DNA from: a bacterium
Lineage (GTDB): Bacteria > Patescibacteria > Microgenomatia > Levybacterales > GWA1-39-11
Length of the DNA stretch: 6,372 bases
Direction of reading: 5' to 3'
Assembly (NCBI GenBank): GCA_021825285.1
Contig: JAKAHW010000058.1
Coordinates: 1-6,372 of the forward strand
Numbering within the stretch: position 1 is the stretch's first letter; each line of letters starts with the position of its first letter. The notes beneath the pieces are model-generated. The model saw nothing but the letters and a program-made list of their open reading frames with translations. It did no database searches and was not told where the DNA came from. The position numbers were made by a program, and so were the translations under genes. This document shows positions 6,337 through 6,372 of this stretch, one piece after another.

Positions 6337-6372
6337 AAAATTATCCAAAAGAAATCGGGGAACATGGTAATC

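Noticed and set aside
6337..6372. A promoter for uvrC with a GATAAT -10 upstream of its Shine-Dalgarno.
   Set aside because: There is no acceptable -35 at a usual spacing, and the start site would fall within the ribosome-binding site.

Overview
The window is AT-rich (roughly one third G+C by eye), tightly packed, and has no RNA genes, insertion sequences, CRISPR arrays or long intergenic gaps. The gene set suggests a reduced bacterial genome of the Candidate Phyla Radiation (Patescibacteria), perhaps Microgenomates-like. The reasons are a very compact UvrC, a multi-domain membrane fusion protein, a transmembrane-anchored rather than lipoprotein solute-binding protein, and gene spacings of 7 to 38 nt. 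This placement is inference from gene style. All stops seen are TAA or TAG, and tryptophans are encoded by TGG.

Layout: positions 1-3012 (+ strand) hold the 3' part of one large gene whose start lies before the window. Its protein joins the C-terminal half of an LPG-synthase/UPF0104-type membrane domain, a complete DUF2079 GT-C-like membrane domain, and a C-terminal alpha/beta-hydrolase fold that has lost its catalytic serine and histidine. On the opposite strand, read from 6319 down to 2996, lie four closely spaced genes that look like one transcription unit: uvrC, a four-helix phage-holin-superfamily-IV membrane protein, secG, and a family 5 extracellular solute-binding protein. The two units converge and overlap tail to tail by 17 bp.

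Functionally, the left gene is an envelope protein, plausibly involved in lipid-linked glycan or lipid handling. The right unit mixes DNA repair (UvrC), protein export (SecG) and envelope or uptake functions. The observations most worth following are the three-part fusion with a pseudo-hydrolase tail and the minimal UvrC, which lacks the usual middle region, the C-terminal helix-hairpin-helix module and part of the iron-sulfur cysteine set. I do not see a clearly new defence or mobile system here.
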